Origin: Isoperla grammatica
Lineage: Eukaryota > Arthropoda > Insecta > Plecoptera > Perlodidae
Assembly (NCBI GenBank): GCA_945910005.1
Contig: OX246746.1
Coordinates: 29,761,298 to 29,825,297, forward strand
Reading direction: 5' to 3'
DNA length: 64,000 nt
Part shown: positions 1 to 11,930 of the stretch, one piece after another
Layout of the letters: each line of letters starts with the position of its first letter
How positions within the stretch are numbered: the stretch's first letter is position 1
Notes under the pieces: generated by a model
Told to the model about the DNA's origin: nothing
Databases searched by the model: none
The model's input: the letters and a program-made list of their open reading frames with translations, nothing else
Translations under genes and position numbers: made by a program

Positions 1-1600
1 AGGTAACACATAACATAACTAGTACACACGTAGCAAAATAAAACCTACCTTTCAATGTGAATGGCAATTTAATCGATTAAAAAGGCGGAGGGTGGGGGGG
101 GGGAGGGGATGTTAAGATGATATTTTTTTATTGTTACTCTTTTCACCTCATCAGGTGTTGCGAGAAAAGACATCCCTAGACATACAGGGTAAACTGACAA
201 TCAACTTGTTTATATGATTCTTGCAGAAGGACACCATAACGATTTCAATAATAATTGACTATACCTACATGGTGATGGGTAATTGCTGTGGTCTGTGGTA
301 TGTGTCGTATTTGAAACCAATTACTGCCAGATCCCATGAGCCAGAGCTGGGCAGTGTAATTAGACAATTAGACACATTGAAATTAATATCACGTATACCA
401 TGATTACCTAAAAGCTATTTTCACAAAGAAAAAACAAACCCTTATCAAACTAATCAACTCTTGAAATGTAAGCCAGTGATTTGCTTAGCACGCTACGCTA
501 TTAGGCCTATAGCTGACACTCCAGCCACAGTGAAGTCTGTTCTTCAAAACACAACCTTTATTAAAAAGAATTAGAAAAACGTTAAATTAATAAGCTTGGG
601 CAATGCTCGTAGCATCACAAATTAAATTACCCTCTAAATGTTAAGATTAAAATGGAGATTTTTTCACGCACTAAGATCACGCTTTCATGACCATGGCTGT
701 CGTTTAATACTACGTTGTTTTGATTCAGAAGGTTAATTAGTATGCGCACATCAATATACTCGCTGATCATGGTTTTGAAACACGATCATTATTTTAGGTT
801 TCATAATCCCAATATCGAAGATATTTATACAAATGTAATAAAACATATCGTTTGTGGTTTTTTCTTTGTACAGTTGTTGTAAGTGTGTCCGGCATAATTT
901 TTATATTACAGTGTACATAATTCTTTTAAAGTACCTATAGTGTACTTAAGTACATAGTGTAGTGTAACAGCTGGGTAAGTAAAGTACTTTAATTGGCTCC
1001 CCGCATCGTCCCGGTTCTCCGGGTTGGCTGCCAGCCTGCCTGCCCGGAGGTGTCACGGGGATCGGACATATTTCTCTAATGGAGATTAATGGTCCAGGGC
1101 TCGAGTGTCAGTCAGGAACCAAGTTAGTGTCGGGAAGCAATAAGACGTAGCGCTGACTTCACCTCCCCCTCCCCCTCACGTACATCTGGGGTCACAACAC
1201 AACACCAATTAGCTGTTTCCTTATTGGCGCACAAAATGAACATTATTCTAGGCTTAGTTTCAGTGTGTATTCAGTATGTTCATCACGATGTAAAGTTCCG
1301 TTGCCGTAACGAGCAATGTGAGGTATGGAATTCTCAGAAGAGACGGTCGCTCCACGACGGAATTCGCCGCGAAATTTCCCGGTATACCTGCTTGTTATTG
1401 TCCAGTGCAGGAGTGCACCCGCCACACTTGGAACAGACAACGCTTGCCAACAGACACGTTGATGGCATCACAATACCTGAGGCATGAGAACGAGATGCAA
1501 ATAGATTTAGATTGATAGTGCACATAAGTCACTTCACTAATCTATGACCTTGTAAGATGAAGGGTACAGTCCTACGGGTTATAGAAACGCAATGGATCGA
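1..1600. other. AT-rich stretch with no supported gene
   Basis: No ORF here has protein-like composition and no splice-bounded exon could be argued. A G-rich run at about 84-110 and a GC-rich patch at about 990-1180 are the only compositional departures. The GC-rich patch has CpGs but no recognisable promoter or exon. Confidence 0.5.
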
Positions 1601-1789
1601 TTGATAGATGCCTAGACAACATTGTGTACACAATTTTCCATTGAGAAATTAATTTTTTACAATTTAAAAAAATTACAATCACTACCTACTTTAAAATACA
1701 TAGAACGAAACATGTTGCTCTTTGTTGCACGGGGGTGTTCCGTAAATCCAAATTACCGGTGGCTGCTGACGCCTGAACACTTTGGCCGG

Positions 1790-2130
1790 CTCCTAAACAC
1801 ATATGTGCATTATTTCGAGATAGGCGTCGACAACGTCGCCGTGATAATGATAATGAATGCAAATCGGTACAGATGGCTCAATCATCTCAATCCAGAAGTT
1901 CCTGGGGTGAGACCATCATGCGCTTACGTGACGTACAAAGGGTCGTCAACTCTTGACCTCTGCGTGTCCTCTAACCTCCACGAGGGGCGATTCCTCTACA
2001 CTTTCTAACTAAACCCCAGTGTTACAGTCAATAGCCAATCAGGAATGAGCAATTGAGACGTAAAATCGTACTGATCGAAGGGAGACATTGCCGAAACGCT
2101 AAGATGAAACAAAAACAATAAAGCCGTATC
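1790..2130 (+). pseudogene. decayed LINE endonuclease (EEP-type) relic
   Basis: The reading frame ending at 2008 contains NANRYRW followed about 20 residues later by TYKGSSTLDLCVSSNL. This resembles the C-terminal half of apurinic-like (EEP) endonucleases of non-LTR retrotransposons, where an N-A-x-x-x-W block precedes a T-Y-x-x-S-S-x-L-D-L block. After a one-frame shift near 2000 the text continues as LNPSVTVNSQSGMSN, then a stop, then DVKSY. The family's SDH motif is expected at that GMS position, so it seems to have been destroyed by substitution. Neither RT nor the N-terminal endonuclease half is recognisable nearby, so this is a fragment. The identification rests on short motifs only; a chance match is possible. 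Confidence 0.35.
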
Positions 2131-2339
2131 CACAAAATTGGAGGTATCGGGATCGCAAGCACCTGGGGGAGGGGGGAGGGTCATTCTACTTGTAACTGAG
2201 GGAGGAGAAGTCTTGCTTCTCAATACTGACAGGGTTTTCCTCCCGCCATGTTTAATTTGGACTCATTATATTCTAGATGCAATTTTAATAAGGTTTATAA
2301 AAAAAGTACAGTTATTAATATTATGTTTAAATTATATTG

Positions 2340-2425
2340 AATATTGTCCTTTTTTATTTTCGGAGGGGGTCGGGGGGTCGAATCTTGTGATCCCCCAGCC
2401 CGTCGCTACGCCCGTGGAAGAATAT
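2340..2425. repeat. G-rich interspersed repeat end
   Basis: The segment reads, on the minus strand, as a CACGGGCGTAGCGACGGG start followed by a G/C-homopolymeric stretch. This style of 'cgtagc...ggggg' terminus is common at the ends of dispersed elements in invertebrate genomes. The partner terminus was not found. Confidence 0.25.
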
Positions 2426-2559
2426 ACACGCGGGCAGCTGAAAAAACGATGGCCTTTGAAAGTATTGTTCCGATAACTCGTCTTAACCCCACTATTGGAC
2501 ATCGTTAGATTTGACCCCGTATTATGCGGAGAAAGCCTCTGCAAAAGTCAGCCCGGCGT

Positions 2560-4870
2560 CGTAATAACATGGAGGAAACGAGAGTAAGACAATGTACAGG
2601 AATGGGGCCCTAGAGGACTCAGAAGACTTCATGCGAGCGAGAAGAGAGGACATCAACGATATCCTGGAACTGAAAACCCTCTTAATCGAGTTACAACGTT
2701 CGGAACATGTTATCGATTAAATACAAAACAGATTAAGATTAAGGGGGACACATTTGGAATTGTGCACAAACGGATTTTGGCAGCCAGGAAACACTTATTC
2801 TGTACACAAAATATGCGTTATTGTCCATGAACATCTTCTATATTAACGCGTGTGCGTAAATAATCAACATTATTTGTAGATCACTAAACAAAAAACATGA
2901 AAATAGCTTTTATGACTTCTTCCAAAATAAAAAATCGTACCAACAATTATTATTTTTATTTTTTCTACTAATGAAACAACAACATTTTTAGACAAAATGT
3001 ATTTAAATACATTTGAGAAACGCAAGTATTTAATGAACAAAGACATATTAATAAAAAAGAACACTTCATTCTCTAGGGGCTGATATATTTTGTTTTATAT
3101 TTAACAATTTTAAAGCATCTTGAAGCCAGTTTAACCACCCGAGATCGGGGGTCTCGCAGGGTCGTTCGACTTACAGCCTTAATTAAACTCCCATTAAATT
3201 AATCTATTTTTTTCTTGGACCCGCGAACTGCATTCTGATAATCTTAACATTCACTCATATTCGGGGAGTTCTTAATCTTCGCACGCTACAGTCCACACTG
3301 CACATTCTGTCTTTCCTAACTGTGACCGTTGCCAATAGATCATAAATTTGATGTTATCATTAAAAAATAATGGAAAAATAATCTCTTTTCGACATATACA
3401 GTATAATATGTAGGTTTTCAGAACCACGTTTGTTTAGAAAAACAAAGATAGGCATGCGTTTGTTATCTTAATGAGTAAAAATGAACGTTTTTACTCGTTA
3501 GAGAGTTGCATTTGCATATCTTTGAAGCGTTGAATTGCGTGTGTGGTTTCACATATTAGAATCACATAAGGGAGGAAATTCCGATGCGATCACGGAAAAA
3601 GTATTATTTGAGTTAGTTTGATAGGAATAAAAGGGGTCAATTGCCTGACGTTGCCCCATTCAAGTGTGATGCCAATCTTTTAGCGATTTCAATTCGTGGG
3701 TGGCTTTGGAGCACGAAACGTAAAGGTACACTTATTCTTGAGTTGAATGCGTGAAATATTATAATATATGGATATCATTGCGGTTTAATTCATGTTAGTC
3801 TTCATCGTATTTCATTTTTGTTTTTACTTATGTTTAATTATTGCACACATTTTCCGTAACTTATATTTGTACACTGCGGGCCTTCAGTCAAACTCAAAGG
3901 GGGAGTTAGATAGAAATACTTTATGTTACACTTCCTGCGTATTACTGTATGTTTCAAGAAACCCTAATGAATAAACTGGAGAACATATTTGGAGGAAATT
4001 CAAAAAAATTTAAAACACCTGCAGTCTCTAGAAAGACTTTTTAATTTGATTCTGCGTTAATTCTGTTTTGATCATTTCACCTCGCATATGGACTATTAGA
4101 ACTCTGAATTACCAATGCACTGCTTTTTAAGTTCATAGTGACGGAATTGCCAATAATTGCCAACATATATGTACAACGAACGTAACTTACTGTGTTCATT
4201 CACGTTCTTAGAATTTCATTTCTTGTTTTCAAGGTAGGCCTACTACACTTTCCTCGCAACATTTAAATTTATACTTTCGTACGATATGAAGGGTCGTAGA
4301 AGATTCCTTCCCCCAACCGGGAATCAACCTCAGATCATCTGGCTCATACTAAGCTCACTCATATTGATTGAAGTATTTTATATGAGTGCATTTTATTCCT
4401 TTCCGCCCTACGGCAAATGAAAATGAACCCCTAAGCTGGGAAACTCTTGGCAGCAGGCTGCGTGGGCATATACCTAGTACGTAATTTAGCTTGGCGTTGC
4501 CATTTAATGGTTGATTTAAGTGCCGCGGTGACAGCTTAAGAGGGACTCAATTTCACATGTGGCCGACTCTCCATTTAACTGAACTATGCACACATGGCAA
4601 ATGCACATATGCACTTCTAGCATTTAACTTGATTGCTATTTGAATGTAAAGTAACGGAAGACAAATCTTGTGGACTATTGAGGGAAAGGTATTATACCAT
4701 CTAAAGGCTGTTCAGGAATGAATAAGTGAAATACATTTCATTCAAGAAGGTATAACATTTCTTGGGAAGCGTTTTAAAATATATATTAGTTTAGTAGACT
4801 TGAATATAAATTGAAAGGATGTAGAACTGTGAAATCGCTTTTTGAGGGTGATGGTTATATACTGGCAAAA
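2560..4870. other. AT-rich stretch, nothing supported
   Basis: Only short random-looking ORFs occur, and no tandem repeat, inverted repeat or RNA gene was recognised. A tRNA-like antisense B-box remnant (CGGGAATCAACC) at about 4318 could be an old SINE head, but no A-box pairs with it. Confidence 0.4.
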
Positions 4871-4875
4871 AGTAA

Positions 4876-4980
4876 CTTAATTCAATTCAATTCAATTTTT
4901 ATTGACAGTATACATTGTCAAGTTACAATACAATCGTGTTATTAAGAATGGTATGATATAAAATCGCTTAACATAATATA
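4876..4980 (-). mobile_element. possible retroposon 3' end with (AATTG)n tail
   Basis: On the minus strand a body ends in TGTCAATAAAAATTG and runs into a short (AATTG)n tract. An AATAAA-like signal followed by a short simple-repeat tail is the usual look of 3' ends of LINEs such as CR1/RTE relatives. No coding region is attached, so this would be a heavily 5'-truncated copy. Confidence 0.3.
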
Positions 4981-5159
4981 GTCAGGGTTTACTGTTTGCA
5001 TTTTGGTGCATACATAAGTGAAAAGACTTGGACGTGTGCACCTGATGCCTGTTTGCCGCCATCTAAGAGCTAATTTCAATCTAAGTACTAAATTTAATAT
5101 TAATTTTATATAAATTTAAATAGATTAAACATATGCTATGTATAAAGATTATCATTTTT

Positions 5160-5290
<131 letters not shown>

Positions 5291-5294
5291 TTTT

Positions 5295-5300
<6 letters not shown>

Positions 5301-5333
<33 letters not shown>
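5301..5333. repeat. (TA)n microsatellite
   Basis: About 16 TA dinucleotides directly upstream of a sequence shared with 54105-54180. In both places the shared sequence starts at the end of a (TA)n run. Confidence 0.9.
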
Positions 5334-5337
<4 letters not shown>

Positions 5338-5400
5338 TACGGAGGCGTTCGTGGCCCGGGTTAATGTTTGTAAAATTAAAACTATATCGGGTTATGCATG
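5332..5400 (+). mobile_element. terminal fragment of the element also seen at 54105
   Basis: Starting at TTAAAATAC after (TA)n, the text follows the 54105 element: a GCGTTCGTGGCC block (there GCTTTCGTGGCC), TAAAATTAAAA, then CGGGTTAT. The match stops at about 5395, where a TATG-type simple repeat begins. The copy lacks the hammerhead-like part present at 54198-54231. It is interpreted as a truncated terminal piece of the same family. Confidence 0.45.
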
Positions 5401-5432
5401 TATGTATGCATGTATGTATTTATGTTTGTAAG
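5390..5432. repeat. degenerate (ATGT)n tract
   Basis: Alternating ATGT and ATGC tetramers, imperfect, at the truncated edge of the preceding element fragment. Confidence 0.7.
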
Positions 5433-6106
5433 ATACATAAACATAACACAAGTCAACTTGTACGTACACATATCAAGTCTAGATTACCGGATGGTAAGGC
5501 AACCCTAAAGCAATAGGCGGTGACATTTTGTGATAAAATAATAAAAACCGTATCATTAGGGGACAATGCAAGCACACGCCATTTTAATTTGTGAATTACA
5601 AACTTATTTCCTGATTGGATGTATGTTTCACGGAGTCCTCTGATCTCTTTCGCAACTGCATGTTGAATCAGGGCATTATGGTTCAATCACGTGTGTACAA
5701 TCCAAACCACACAACCCTTAGATATATACCTGAAGTTCATAACTGAAAGATAACAAATTCGTGGATAAAGACGTCACTCAAGTTAATGCAGACATTAGTA
5801 ATTTCAAATTAAATAAAAGCACGTTTGAAAATTACTTAAACGAGACTTTCTGTGACAAATCGGCTGTAAAATGACGTAAGACCGCACTTGCACACTTATT
5901 TCCTTTCAGTATCGCATTTTCAGCATCGCACTGAAGAAAACTTGAGCTTTCTGAAATATATTCACAATGCAAGAATTATGAACAATTGAAAATCTCAATA
6001 TTTCATTTATTTTCATAAAAACATACCCATTTGCGGGCTTGACCACTCAGGGTCACTCTTAATTAAGTAATTTTAATGAATGGCACTTCTCCCCCACGCA
6101 ACCAAT

Positions 6107-6130
6107 GGAGGGGGAGGGGGTGGGGGTGGG
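6107..6130 (+). other. potential G-quadruplex
   Basis: Four G runs of five, five, five and three, separated by single A, T and T. Single-nucleotide loops favour a stable parallel quadruplex on the G-rich strand. No gene is nearby to assign a role. Confidence 0.55.
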
Positions 6131-7401
6131 ATCTCTAACGAGGCACTGAGCACATTCTCTTCCGGTTAGGGCTGCCTGCTTGTTAATAGCGACTTAGAAG
6201 ACCAAATCCCTGCTCGCTATTATTAGTTTGGCTAGCTCTCTCTTAGTTATCAATTCTATTCCGTCCTCAACATTCCTTCCACTAGTCTTTTATACTTTAC
6301 TATTTTTTTCTATCTTGCTTGCCGGCCTTTGTCTTCGTCTTTTTCCGAGTTTACACCACTCAAGGATTTTCTTTCCCTCTTTTGCATTTTCAACTCCCCC
6401 ATTATTTCGTTGACTGTGTCTTTTTATTTCCATTTTTGGCTTATTTTCGTTCATCCGTTACTTCCACCCAGTTTTCGAGCTCATTTCTCGTTTGCCACTA
6501 TACGTTGTGTATCACGGAGCTAATTCTATCTCCTTGTGCCCTATACTTATTTGATTAATGTAATTTATTTTATTTATTTGCAAAAGTTTTTACGCTCCAA
6601 TATAAAGATCTGCTTTATGTAATCATCAAGTAGCAATATACAAGATACACAACTTTCACGAATCCCTAAAAGATATATAGGCTTCTTGAACTTGACTTTC
6701 CTTTGAAGGCTTGTTGACTCTTGGATGGCTCGAAGATCTATCTCTCTTTTTAAGGATGCTCATTAATCATTATAGACAGCAATAGACAAACGTGAGGTCT
6801 TAAAGAGTTTTGTTCCTACCTTTAAAATGAAACAAAACAAAATTTTGGAATAATACTGAGCTTAATATCATCATCTAACTGTAATCTAAAATAACTATGA
6901 ACATGTATTGCGATCGGTTAATGAATCAGACAGTAGAATTAATTGAGATCGTCCAATTTTGTAGGAGTGCGATGCATGCATTGTAATTTTACATCTTGTG
7001 TTTTGAAGGCAGTGCAAAACTCCACTATTTATGTTTTCAAGGTATAAACGCCTTCTGCGGTTCTGTATCCCATCGAGAGACGTCACATGGGTTTGAATCC
7101 AACATTAGGAATGTTTTTTAATTATCCTTCCAAAATGCGTTTGATTCTTCTACTTTCCAAGGTTTCCATCAGGAACTATGTTAACTCTCTAGCTAGCAAC
7201 ACGAGCATGCACATTTCTGGGCGCAGATTTCTACTCCTCGGCAATGTTTCAGGTGTTAAGCTGCTCCCCCTTACGGTATTTATCATTCCCTGCGTCCGCA
7301 TTTCTTGATGACTTCCTCCAGTTACCGATCACGTTACGATGTGTGCCGATATGAAGATGACTTCGCCCCCACGCGCCCGGGAGGGGGGTAGGGGAGAAAC
7401 G

Positions 7402-7425
7402 GAGGGGCGGGGGCGGGGGTGGGGG
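7402..7425 (+). other. potential G-quadruplex
   Basis: Runs GGGG, GGGGG, GGGGG and GGGGG separated by single C, C and T nucleotides. Two more G runs lie just upstream (7382-7394). No associated gene is recognised. Confidence 0.55.
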
Positions 7426-8716
7426 CTTCGATAATGAGGGCACTTGTCAAGTCTCAGATGCTCCACGAGTTAAAGGTGACATTCCTCACACGCGTTACAG
7501 TAAATCGGCCACCCCTGTTGCCAAATGTAATAAAACAAGGCAATTTAGAAAGATTAACGTTAAAATAGCTCATATACCAAGCGTAAGTTTATTGCATCCT
7601 TTCAATTAGGCCAAACTTTATAACACATAAATAGGCGAATTAAAAGACATGAAGCAAATGTTCGGTAATTCAAAATGACATAAAATGCCAGGGAGAGAAA
7701 AACAATTTACTTGTCTGCTGTTCAACGTAAGCATAGCGTGGCCACAAGCATCCACCATAATACATACAATTATAAATGAAATACATAATTCATTACCTAC
7801 AAAGAATTTTTAACTATTTCGAAGGGTTTTGCTATATAGAAGGTTTTTTAAAATGCTGGCCGAAGCTATAAGAATTGTTAAAATCTTATCATCAAGAAAT
7901 GATAACTGAATATTTAGAAAAATTCTCAAGATATCTTAAAAGGTGAACTTAGGGAGTTACACTCCTCTTCACCCTTGCGATATTTTCATCGGTCCCCGAG
8001 TATACTTCGTAGTAACGTTGTGTATGTAGACATTGCAGAGGCGTAACACCTCATCACGTAGACTGAGCATCGCAAAAAGCGAACCCTGGACTGTGGTTAA
8101 CTCAACAGCACAACTGTTCAGTAATAAAAACACGTATTGTTATTAAGAGTGTGTTTGTTTGTATATCCCCAATGAAGCGGCCTCTCTTCTCCTGTGAAGT
8201 TCCCCTTGTGCACAAGTGAGTAACCAACTTGTTGGTTTGTTTTCCACAACTGGACGTTTTCCAGATGCAAAGCGTATTTTCTTTTCCACCTTGGAAATGA
8301 GTTGTACTACAGTGTATAGTGAATAACGGTTAAGGGTGGTGTGATGAATGCAGTCTGGCTTATTATCTTTTGCGCCCAAGAGGTGGAAATAACTGTTGAG
8401 AGAATGGCTTGGCCATCGTTATTCACAGTAGAATTACTAGGAAATTAAATTCTTGACCATCGAGTGGAAAAACTAACAGTTGCAATAATATATGCATACT
8501 GTAGACTTACACAAAGACGCCCGTTCACGATTGCTTTGGAGGTGAGATCGCGTGTAAGAGCTATATTATGAATTTCGCGCGTTATAATTAAAATTGTATC
8601 GCATAGCTCTAAACAAAAGCCCCTTTATGAGAAATTGAAATTACGAATGAGCGCATCAAATAGCTTATATTCTTAAAAATGAATTCATCTAGCCCATGTT
8701 TAAAAGATATTTCAGA

Positions 8717-8835
8717 ATAGATAGATAGATGGATAGATAATGGTCTTTATTGAAGGCGGGATTAAGGCCAGCTTATATAGACATATACGAACACGTTAAA
8801 TTGTATACAGCTATAGTGTAGTGTTTCCAGCAGTT
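8717..8835 (-). mobile_element. possible retroposon 3' end with (ATCT)n tail
   Basis: On the minus strand a body ends CTTCAATAAAGACCA and then passes into (ATCT)n (8717-8739). The polyadenylation-type AATAAA immediately before a tetranucleotide tail is typical of truncated non-LTR retrotransposon copies. No coding part is present. Confidence 0.4.
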
Positions 8836-8906
8836 GTTACTCTAAATTATACAGTTCATTAGCTCAAACAAGCGATAGTTTTGTTATAAATGTACAGTAG
8901 ATTAAG

Positions 8907-9225
8907 ATTAATCTCTTTGCCTCAACTGCTTTGCTTCACTGAGGTCTGATCATGTATAATTACGAAGAAAATCACGGACCAGGTTCTCAAATTAGTCTAT
9001 GTATAACAAGCCCACAAAACTATGGATATAAAAATCTGTTCAAAAGCGTTTTTAGAATTTCTCTTTTTCTTTCAATTTTTATATTAAATTATCAGTTTTT
9101 CTTTTAATTAAACTTTCGTGAGTAGTTTCATGAGGCCTTTGTAAAAAAATGTGAAGTTTCTCTAAGAAGAATCGGCTACCATAGCTTCTTCATAACTCGT
9201 CTCGGTTGGCATTGTGGTCCACATA
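8907..9225 (+). repeat. left copy of a ~320-bp inverted duplication
   Basis: Runs from TAATCTCTTTGCCTCAA to GTGGTCCACAT and is found again, reverse-complemented, at 11190-11537 with high similarity over its whole length. The two copies differ by substitutions and by a 25-30 bp block near the middle that is longer in the right copy. Either these are two insertions of one dispersed repeat in opposite orientation, or they are the long terminal inverted repeats of a roughly 2.6-kb element. Confidence 0.8.
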
Positions 9226-10014
9226 GGAAGAATAATATTCTGAGAGAAGAATTCTTCAGATATTACTTTAAATAACGTTAATTTCACGTGGTTGTAGACT
9301 CCCTAGCCTCTATTTGTATTGTTGTACAGATGTTCTATATTCTACAGTTGTCACTAGTAAACTTTTGTGTTTTCTTTATAGAGACATATTATTGATTGAC
9401 ATCAATAAGACAATAACTCTGCTTTTCGTATTGTATCACATGTTTTCTCACGACATATGTTTTGCACAAAAACTATAACTGAGTGCAACAAGAGAAATAA
9501 TAGCATGACATAAACATAACTAAAGTCCTAAACATACATTTCTTCTTCATCTTTTCTTCCCTTTCGTCCTCCTGGTCTTTATTCTTTTCTCCCCCTTTCT
9601 CTTTTCTTCTAAGGGCTTATTGCTTCCTTTGCCTTGCAAGGACTTGTTACATAATCAGCGTCCATGCGTTTAGCGGACGATTCTTCTATGTTTGTGGTTC
9701 GATTTGAAAGAATCCGCATTCCCCCTTCCATTCCATCTCCAACGGATTCCCCGCGCTTCAAAGAGCTAGGATCCAGTTGGATTGAGGCAACTTATATTGT
9801 CACTTAGACAATATAACTTTCAGTTGTCTTGTCTAGGTTAGTGGTTACCGAGCAATCTATAGCAGGAGCGAGAATCGTGCACGGACTGTAAACTGTCTGA
9901 TTGGTGGTCATCGCGGGGGTTGTAAGGTTGCCTCATCCTAGTCAATGTGATAATGTAAACAAGGGATATCGCAGCAAGTGGCTTTGTCTTGCGGTACGGA
10001 CAGAATTAACACTG

Positions 10015-10063
10015 TCTTCTTCTTCTTCGTCGTCGTCGTCTTCGTCGTCGTCGTCTTCTTCGC
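10015..10063 (+). repeat. (TCT/TCG)n trinucleotide tract
   Basis: A mixed CTT/CGT trinucleotide run that would read as poly-Ser in one frame. The surrounding frame has no other protein-like features, so I treat it as a microsatellite. Confidence 0.8.
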
Positions 10064-10569
10064 TGTGTGGGTTTGATTGGGGTTTGTCATGATGTGACAC
10101 GATACCACGTGACATGTTTACTTGGTGGTTTAGCTACCTGGCCTTCCCGCCAGGGGTGAATCTGGATGCTGCGTGCGTTCGTCCCAATCATGTAACCATG
10201 GTAACATGGGATATAACTCGCGTCGCCTGGCGTTCTCTTATCTACTAGCCGTCTCGATCAAAACAAACCACATCCTTCAACCCTTCAATACTTCGACTAT
10301 AGACAACACATTACGTCATTCGTACCAATTACCTTACAGTTGTACTGACAACATCGGGAGTTACATTAATAATCCTCGTGATCATAAAAAAATATAATTA
10401 ATGTATCAATATCAATTTAATTAAATCTATAACTCGCTTTATAAATGTGGTTATCTGTATGGATACCTGTCCATCATGTTACAGTTAATTAACGTTGTAT
10501 TTAATTTACAAAGCTCCAAGGTTTTTGATGAATGTGTTTTCCGATGAATGAAAGTGGAGCGATGTGAAT

Positions 10570-10640
10570 CAGTGCCGGTTTGGCCTGGTGGTAGCGGTGG
10601 ACTCGGAACACTGATGGCTGGTTTCAAATCCCACCGCAGA
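10570..10640 (+). mobile_element. tRNA-like SINE head
   Basis: An A-box-like TGGCCTGGTGG at about 10580 is followed about 40 bases later by a B-box-like GGTTTCAAATCC. The spacing is that of an internal RNA polymerase III promoter. No acceptor stem can be drawn, so this is a tRNA-derived SINE remnant and not a tRNA gene. Confidence 0.5.
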
Positions 10641-11069
10641 GTCTATTCCTTGCTCTATTCTTTGCACTATTCTTCTCCTAAATTTGCCTCATCTATTATT
10701 ATAATGTTCTACTGTTATGAAAAGTAAATGTGTTCTTATAATTAAGGTGCATTTTCTTATGTATGTTGTTTAATTACACTATCTCGCACACCTTACAACA
10801 TACATGTTCACGAAAAAATGTACTTATTAAAAACGTACCGAATCCCATATTATATTTGTATTTGTATGTTTACTTTAAATAAAGTTTTTTAGTTAATCTA
10901 AACTTAATACAAAAATTACTTTCTTCCAAATGCATATTTATTTTCTTCGAATAAAATCCAATAATACGAAATACGCTTTTTTGTGTGTGATTTGGACTGA
11001 AACCTATTTTATGTGAGTGATTGGATTGAAATGACCTGAAACATATTGTACATTAAACAAGATAACTGC

Positions 11070-11161
<92 letters not shown>
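11070..11161 (+). repeat. (GAT)n microsatellite
   Basis: About 30 perfect GAT/ATG trinucleotides just inside the right copy of the inverted duplication. The poly-Asp frame is a by-product. Confidence 0.95.
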
Positions 11162-11162
<1 letters not shown>

Positions 11163-11189
11163 TGGCAACAATATTTGAGCCTTACATAT

Positions 11190-11537
11190 TATATGTGGAC
11201 CACAATATCAATCGAGAAGAGTTATGAAGAAGCTATGGTAGCCGATTCTTCTTAGAGAAACTTCACATTTTTTTACAAAGGCCTCATGAAACTACTCACG
11301 AAAGTTTAATTAAAAGAAAAACTGATAATTTAATATAAAAATTGAAAGGAAAAGAGAAAGAGAAATTCCAAAAACGCATTTGAACAGATTTTTATATCCA
11401 TAGTTTTGTGGGCTTGTTACATAGGCGAGATTTTAAGATTGTTTGTAAACTAATTTGAGAACCTGGCCCGTGATTTTCTTCGTAATTATACATGATCAGA
11501 CCTCAGTGAAGCAAAGCAGTTGAGGCAAAGAGATTAA
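11190..11537 (-). repeat. right copy of the ~320-bp inverted duplication
   Basis: Reverse complement of 8907-9225. It begins ATGTGGACCAC, ends TTGAGGCAAAGAGATTA, and carries an extra 25-30 bp block near 11425-11455. No ORF of note lies in the 2 kb between the copies. Confidence 0.8.
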
Positions 11538-11721
11538 ACCTCGAAGAGATAACAACCACAAAGCAAGCCTCAGGGCTGTGGTAAAGTGTTTTAAATAAAC
11601 ACACAAACTCGTTCCTCTACGTTCTAGACGCAGGGACGGATGACATGGAGATGTCAGGGCTCTTTTCTCTTGAGTAACAAGAAAGCTGACGTTTTGGAAC
11701 AAATAATGTACCGGTATCGAA

Positions 11722-11775
11722 TCGGCTTGGCTAGGCTGGCTTGGCTAGGCTGGCTTGGCTAGGCTGGCTTGGCTT
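11722..11775 (+). repeat. 14-bp GGCTTGGCTAGGCT minisatellite
   Basis: About 3.5 tandem copies of a 14-bp unit built from GGCTTGGCTAGGCT. Confidence 0.8.
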
Positions 11776-11930
11776 TCAGGGTTTAAATTTTACATTCCTG
11801 CATTGATTATCTGACTGGTTATGTCTCTAGGGCTCCCCTGCATTCATCAAGTATTCCATCTACATTAGATAACTGTTTGGTGGTGGAATAACTACTGGCG
11901 TGATGGATACAGACAGCTGGCGGCAGAAGA

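Larger units (their letters stand above)
5433..8690. other. AT-rich stretch without supported genes
   Basis: No convincing exon, RNA gene or mobile element. The two G-tract clusters at 6107-6130 and 7402-7425 are listed separately. Several pyrimidine-rich ORFs at 6228-6558 are composition artefacts. Confidence 0.45.
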
